Translations under genes and position numbers: made by a program | The notes under the pieces: model-generated | Databases searched by the model: none | Told to the model about the DNA's origin: nothing | Seen by the model: only the letters and a program-made list of their open reading frames with translations | Shown here: positions 59,964 to 64,000 of the stretch, piece by piece | Layout of the letters: each line of letters begins with the position of its first letter | Numbering within the stretch: position 1 is the first letter of the stretch | DNA from: Flagellimonas algicola | GTDB taxonomy: Bacteria; Bacteroidota; Bacteroidia; Flavobacteriales; Flavobacteriaceae | DNA length: 64,000 bases | Reading direction: 5' to 3' | Assembly (NCBI RefSeq): GCF_005937185.1 | Contig: NZ_VCNI01000003.1 | Location: 239,891 to 303,890 of the forward strand

Positions 59964-60953
59964 CTAGAAAAATCTGGGGGAATCTATTTGTTTAGGTTTA
60001 CCTTTTAATTTTCTGTCCTTGTTCTTTGTTCGTGGACCTCTGTTGCTTCCTTCACGGCCAATATAAAACTTCAAAATAGCCTCGTGCGAACCTCCCGTAA
60101 AATCTCCAAGGCCGTTGGTATTGTAATCATAGGAATACCCAACAAAAAGTGAATTGGAAACTTGAAACCCAGCCAAACCACTTACCGCATTATCAAATCT
60201 ATATGATGCACCAACAGTCAATGCATCAATGAATTGAAAGTTAGCGGATAAATTAACCGTAACAGGGGCTCCCTGAAGGTAATTTAATAAAAATGCCGGT
60301 TTAAACTTGGTTCTTTCTGAAATCTGAAATACATATCCTCCAATAAAGTGGTATTGCCAACTACCTTCCACTACGGTTGCAATCTCTTCATTGTAAAGCC
60401 CTTCTGTTAGGAAATTAGGCACCGAAAGTCCCAAATACCAGTCTTCTTCATACAAAAACAAACCTGCACCCACGGTCGGATAAAAATTGCTATAATTGTC
60501 CCCAAGAATGGTGGGATCAGAAGGATCAACGAAACTTCCCTCGGAATAATCCAAGCTTAAAAATGAACCACCGGCAACCATTCCAAAAGATAGTTTGGTA
60601 ACATCCGTAAGGCTGATTTGATAACTGTACGAAACATTGGCATAGGTCTGTTTGGACGGCCCCAACTCGTCAAGTACCACATTAAGCCCCAATCCAGAGC
60701 GTTCATTGGCAAAAGGAACATTGGCCCCAAATCTCATGGTGGTCGGTGCCCCCGGAATATCTACCCATTGGGCACGGTATAGGCCAGAAATCTCAGGAGT
60801 CTCTACAGAACCAACGTATCCAGGGTTGAAACTTCCAATATTATACATATACTGGGTGTATTGCGGCTCCTTTTGTGCGTAACCCATGCCCACTATAGTC
60901 ATGAATGTTAACACGAAAAACCTATATGTCTTTGAACCAAAAGTTTTGGGCAT
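59964..60953 (-). CDS. PorP/SprF-family type IX secretion outer-membrane protein
   Basis: A 329-residue protein from the ATG at 60953 (TTG at 60959 is the alternative), with a signal peptide ending YAQ. The start of the mature protein, EPQYTQYMYNIGSFNPGYVGS, is the PorP/SprF signature, and the strand pattern continues to HEAILKFYIGRE near residue 300. A positively charged tail (NRGPRTKNKDRKLKGKPK) follows. The family holds or exports T9SS substrates with type B C-terminal signals at the outer membrane. It lies between the giant adhesin (7 bp before) and the OmpA gene, which supports a dedicated adhesin-anchoring role. Confidence 0.94.
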   Translation of the reverse strand: MPKTFGSKTYRFFVLTFMTIVGMGYAQKEPQYTQYMYNIGSFNPGYVGSVETPEISGLYRAQWVDIPGAPTTMRFGANVPFANERSGLGLNVVLDELGPSKQTYANVSYSYQISLTDVTKLSFGMVAGGSFLSLDYSEGSFVDPSDPTILGDNYSNFYPTVGAGLFLYEEDWYLGLSVPNFLTEGLYNEEIATVVEGSWQYHFIGGYVFQISERTKFKPAFLLNYLQGAPVTVNLSANFQFIDALTVGASYRFDNAVSGLAGFQVSNSLFVGYSYDYNTNGLGDFTGGSHEAILKFYIGREGSNRGPRTKNKDRKLKGKPKQIDSPRFF

Positions 60954-60960
60954 ATTCAAC

Positions 60961-63900
60961 TTATCTTATTATTTGAATCCAACCTTTAACAATATCAGTA
61001 CCATCTCCCTGAAGGTCCAGGACATAAAAATAGGTGCCATCGGGAACATCTCCATTACTTCTGGTACCGTCCCACGAACTGTCATATCCAGTCATTTCGA
61101 AAACACTATTACCATAGCGATCAAAAATTTGGAGGTTGTTTTGAGGGAAGTCCTGATGGTTAACAAGGACCAACGTATTATTTATTCCATCACCATTGGG
61201 TGAAAATATGTTGCACAAAGTTCCCGGGGTTTGACATGGACTTCGGTTGGCTTGCACAGAAACGGATGCTGTGTTGTTGGATGCCACTCCGTCCGAGGGA
61301 AAGGAACTAGTTATTGTTGCCGTATTTTGAAGCGTTCCGGTGACCAATACCGTTACTGTGATTTCCAAGGCAATGACTTCCTCTGGACCCATTTCATCAA
61401 TGGACCATACTCCCGTGATTGGATCATACGCTCCACTGGAGGCCGTATGGGAAACGTACTGAAAGCCAGAATCGGTAGAAATCAAATCGTTGACTACAAT
61501 ATCCAAAACCCTATCCATGGTCGTATTTTCCAAGGTAAGCGTAAATGTTATATTCGTTTGCAATAGCGGTGTAGCATTATCTACCTCCTTGCTTATGGCC
61601 AAATCTATATCTGATGGATTACAATCTGGAGTAAGGAACGGATCACAGCTGTCCAAGGGATCAGATGCATTTTCTGGGATTGCCGTTGTATTGGGATCAT
61701 CCACAACTAAAACTTCCTCCCCATCCGTTAATCCATCCCCATCAGTATCTGGCTCGTTAGGGTCCGTACCTAAACTGGCTTCCTCCCCATCTGTTAGTCC
61801 GTCACCATCCGAATCAACAATACAGTCACTAACCGCAATAGTCACTTGGACAGAAGTGTTTACACAAGGAGCAACAGCACCTGTTGTGGTAAATTCAAAT
61901 ACATAATCCCCAGCAGATAGACCCTCGAAGTCTACATTGTTTTCTGAATCAATAATAAGAGTCCCTCCGGATGGATCGGTAACAATAGACCATGTTCCCT
62001 CGCCTTCGCCTGTTAAGGTATCATCCAGGTCGATAATTGTTGGCCCTCCATTTCCAGCGGTATTACAGGCGATGGTATTCGTTGGAGTCCCAGTGGAAGG
62101 GTTCGGGTTGATTAGGGCTATTACCTCTGTTCTCACAGAATTACAGCCATTGGCTGAAGCTTCCACAAAGAAGGAAGTAGTTTCCGTAATAATAGGAGTT
62201 TCAAAAGTATCGCCATTGCCAAGGAAAGTTCCTCCTGTGGCGCTATCGTACCAATTTAACAAAGCATCATCAGTGGTTGAAGCCGTAAGGGTCAAAGTAC
62301 CCTCACCACATCTTGAAGCTCCCGAAGAGCTTAATACAACAGGAGTGTTGTTCAATACCAAGGTTACTGTTAAGGTTGGACTGGCGCACCCATTTATTTC
62401 ATCGTAAAAGAAACCAAAATAGGATCCAGGAGCAATAACAATGCTACTTCTGTGTGCGATGGTTTCTAAAGGATCAGGATTGGTACTCCAAGTGAGTACA
62501 CTACCAGCGGGAGCAATATCAGTTACATAATCATTTAAATCCGCAGCAACCACATCGCAGAAATCTGTGGGTTCGGTAGCATCCAAAACAGGTGCCGTGT
62601 TTCCAGCATCACATGGTGTAGAACAATCAATAACGGTTACTGTCAAGGTGGAAACTTGGTTGACACATGGTGCAACCGCACCTGTTGTTGTGTAACTAAA
62701 CTCGTAATCCCCTTCAGGTTGACCATTAAAGTTTACAATGTTACTTGCGTTGATGGTTATGGAAGCACCTCCTGGAGCACTGGACAAGGACCAAGTACCA
62801 GCATCCGCTCCGGTCAACTGATCATCCAAATCCACAATGCTATTTCCGTCCGCTGCGCTGCTACAGGCTGAAATATTGGTTGTTGTACCTGCGGAGGGTG
62901 TACTGTTTGAAACCAACATAACCGTTAAGGTTGGGCTGGCACAATTGTTAAGGGCGTCATAGAAAAATCCATAGTAAGTGTCCGCGGTACTAACTGTGCT
63001 GGTAAGAAGATAGTCAGCAGTTACTGATGTATCCGAATTGGTGCTCCACCTAAGGTCTGATCCCGCAGGTGGAATACTGATAACATAGGCATCCAAATCC
63101 TGCACAAATGCATCACAAAAGGTGGTAATCACAGAGCCATCTTGTACAGGAGCCGTCGTCCCTGCAGCACAGCTATCATCGTTGTTTATCGTGACGATAC
63201 CCGTATCTGTTATATCCACGGGCAAGGTGGTACTACCCAAATTTTGCATGGAAATGTTTACTGTTTCATCGCTTTCTATAGCCAAATCAACTGTAGGTGT
63301 AATGCTGAAATTTTCAATTTCTCCTGCGGTTCCATCAAAATTTAAGGTTTGCAATAGACCTGTATAATCATTATCAGCCAAGGTAGCAGTTCCATCAGAA
63401 GAAAGAACTTGAACTGTAAATCCACCATCAACTTCCAAATCCAAAGTGGCAGAAAGCTGTATGGCTCCATCATCTTCATCTCCGGCGACATTGGCAATGG
63501 TTACCGTAGCTGTATCGTCGTCTGTGATTGTACCTGTTGCAGGTGAACCAGAAACCCCAACCCCGTTTGTGGGAGTTCCCAAAGTGACTGTAAAGGTCTC
63601 ATTCCCTTCCACTATGGCATCATTGTTCAAGGCCACAGAAATATCTTGGGTCTCCCCGGCATTTCCTGTGAAGTTAAGAGTTCCCCCAGTACTGTCATAG
63701 TCCGTGCCACCACCCGTGGCCGAACCGTCCGTGAAATTGTAAGTCACATCCGTACCTCCTGCAACCGCATTGTCCAGAGTCACCGTAAAGACCATGTCTC
63801 CCCCTCCAACATTCTCTGCTTCGGTTTCATTGGCCATGGTAAGTGTAGCACTATCATCGTTGGTGATCGTCCCAAGGCCCGTGCCGTCGTTGATCGTGGC

Positions 63901-64000
63901 ATTGACAGGTGCGCTCAGTACCACCGTGAAGTCCTCGTTGGGCTCCACATCCGTGTCCCCGTTCACCACAACGGTGACCGTCGTGCTCGGGCTGCCCGCA
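60961..64000 (-). CDS. giant T9SS type B adhesin with Calx-beta repeats, N-terminus outside the window
   Basis: The frame is open through base 64000, so the start lies beyond the right edge; the GTG at 63969 is internal. The visible 1013 residues hold, in order, Calx-beta-type repeats (about 1-265 counting from that GTG, e.g. [14 protein letters not shown]), a repeated pair of cysteine-containing modules (about 267-715), two Ca-binding D-x-D-G-D-G loops ([22 protein letters not shown], about 719-752), a DUF11-type domain (about 785-905) and a gliding-motility-type T9SS C-terminal sorting domain ([37 protein letters not shown]). It is presumably exported by T9SS and anchored with the PorP/SprF and OmpA proteins encoded next. 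Confidence 0.93.
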   Translation of the reverse strand, partial: AGSPSTTVTVVVNGDTDVEPNEDFTVVLSAPVNATINDGTGLGTITNDDSATLTMANETEAENVGGGDMVFTVTLDNAVAGGTDVTYNFTDGSATGGGTDYDSTGGTLNFTGNAGETQDISVALNNDAIVEGNETFTVTLGTPTNGVGVSGSPATGTITDDDTATVTIANVAGDEDDGAIQLSATLDLEVDGGFTVQVLSSDGTATLADNDYTGLLQTLNFDGTAGEIENFSITPTVDLAIESDETVNISMQNLGSTTLPVDITDTGIVTINNDDSCAAGTTAPVQDGSVITTFCDAFVQDLDAYVISIPPAGSDLRWSTNSDTSVTADYLLTSTVSTADTYYGFFYDALNNCASPTLTVMLVSNSTPSAGTTTNISACSSAADGNSIVDLDDQLTGADAGTWSLSSAPGGASITINASNIVNFNGQPEGDYEFSYTTTGAVAPCVNQVSTLTVTVIDCSTPCDAGNTAPVLDATEPTDFCDVVAADLNDYVTDIAPAGSVLTWSTNPDPLETIAHRSSIVIAPGSYFGFFYDEINGCASPTLTVTLVLNNTPVVLSSSGASRCGEGTLTLTASTTDDALLNWYDSATGGTFLGNGDTFETPIITETTSFFVEASANGCNSVRTEVIALINPNPSTGTPTNTIACNTAGNGGPTIIDLDDTLTGEGEGTWSIVTDPSGGTLIIDSENNVDFEGLSAGDYVFEFTTTGAVAPCVNTSVQVTIAVSDCIVDSDGDGLTDGEEASLGTDPNEPDTDGDGLTDGEEVLVVDDPNTTAIPENASDPLDSCDPFLTPDCNPSDIDLAISKEVDNATPLLQTNITFTLTLENTTMDRVLDIVVNDLISTDSGFQYVSHTASSGAYDPITGVWSIDEMGPEEVIALEITVTVLVTGTLQNTATITSSFPSDGVASNNTASVSVQANRSPCQTPGTLCNIFSPNGDGINNTLVLVNHQDFPQNNLQIFDRYGNSVFEMTGYDSSWDGTRSNGDVPDGTYFYVLDLQGDGTDIVKGWIQIIR
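61825..63171 (-). repeat. internal protein repeats within the adhesin
   Basis: Two modules alternate. Module A (TAPVxD, FCD, DLxxYV, IxPAGSxLx[19 protein letters not shown]) occurs at about 62902-63171 and 62341-62613. Module B (IDLDDxLTG, GTWS, [17 protein letters not shown]) occurs at about 62623-62901 and 61825-62106, with a separate Ig-like segment before its second copy. The near-identity of [11 protein letters not shown] points to recent duplication. Confidence 0.75.

Overview
The window looks like a chromosomal segment of a marine-type Bacteroidota, most likely family Flavobacteriaceae. The signs are two SusC/SusD pairs each preceded by an ECF sigma factor and a FecR anti-sigma factor, a PorP/SprF plus type IX secretion (T9SS) type B adhesin cluster, promoters of the TTG-N16-20-TAnnTTTG type, weak Shine-Dalgarno signals, and low-to-moderate GC. 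No insertion sequence, phage gene, integrase, rRNA or CRISPR array was seen.

Layout. 1-12017 is mostly housekeeping: a DUF2797 gene cut by the left edge, a small unknown protein, an EEP-family phosphohydrolase, a minus-strand sppA - queuosine-precursor transporter - AsmA-like operon, a folK/deoxynucleoside-kinase fusion, a SpoU-type RNA methylase, mutS, and tRNA-Gly(GCC) and tRNA-Leu(TAA). 12083-20280 (minus) is the first nutrient-uptake unit: sigma, fecR, susC, susD and a small surface-type lipoprotein. 20706-29571 holds a Gfo/Idh/MocA dehydrogenase and, on the minus strand, a locus typical of planctomycetes: DUF1549/DUF1553 cytochrome, DUF1501, a propeller protein and a DUF2231-cytochrome-LRR fusion, with a LacI regulator upstream. 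29980-36694 (plus) is an AraC regulator followed by an L-fucose operon: fuconate dehydratase, diketo-deoxyfuconate hydrolase, lactate dehydrogenase and alpha-L-fucosidase. 36804-38815 (plus) is an EamA transporter, a Crp/Fnr-type regulator and DoxX. 38920-44257 (minus) is a TetR-controlled MMPL/RND exporter with a LolA-like periplasmic protein and an outer-membrane barrel. 44321-56033 (minus) is the second sigma-fecR-susC-susD unit, followed by an FG-GAP/ASPIC protein and an alpha/beta hydrolase. 56761-58014 is an aberrant Nramp homologue. 58015-64000 (minus) is a T9SS surface cluster: giant adhesin (cut by the right edge), PorP/SprF, OmpA.

How the parts may work together. Released L-fucose would be oxidised through L-fuconate to pyruvate and lactate, and the lactate to pyruvate. 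The fucose dehydrogenase, lactonase and 2-keto-3-deoxyfuconate dehydrogenase steps are not in view. The neighbouring cytochrome/DUF1501 locus may be a periplasmic oxidation system for a related glycan; this is inference.

The best leads for new biology are regulatory. They are a LacI palindrome in the lacI promoter spacer with a second copy before the DUF1549 operon; a TetR motif shared by the tetR and MMPL upstream regions; an FNR-like box at the class II distance before doxX; and a near-identical hairpin in the fecR-susC gap of both SusC units.
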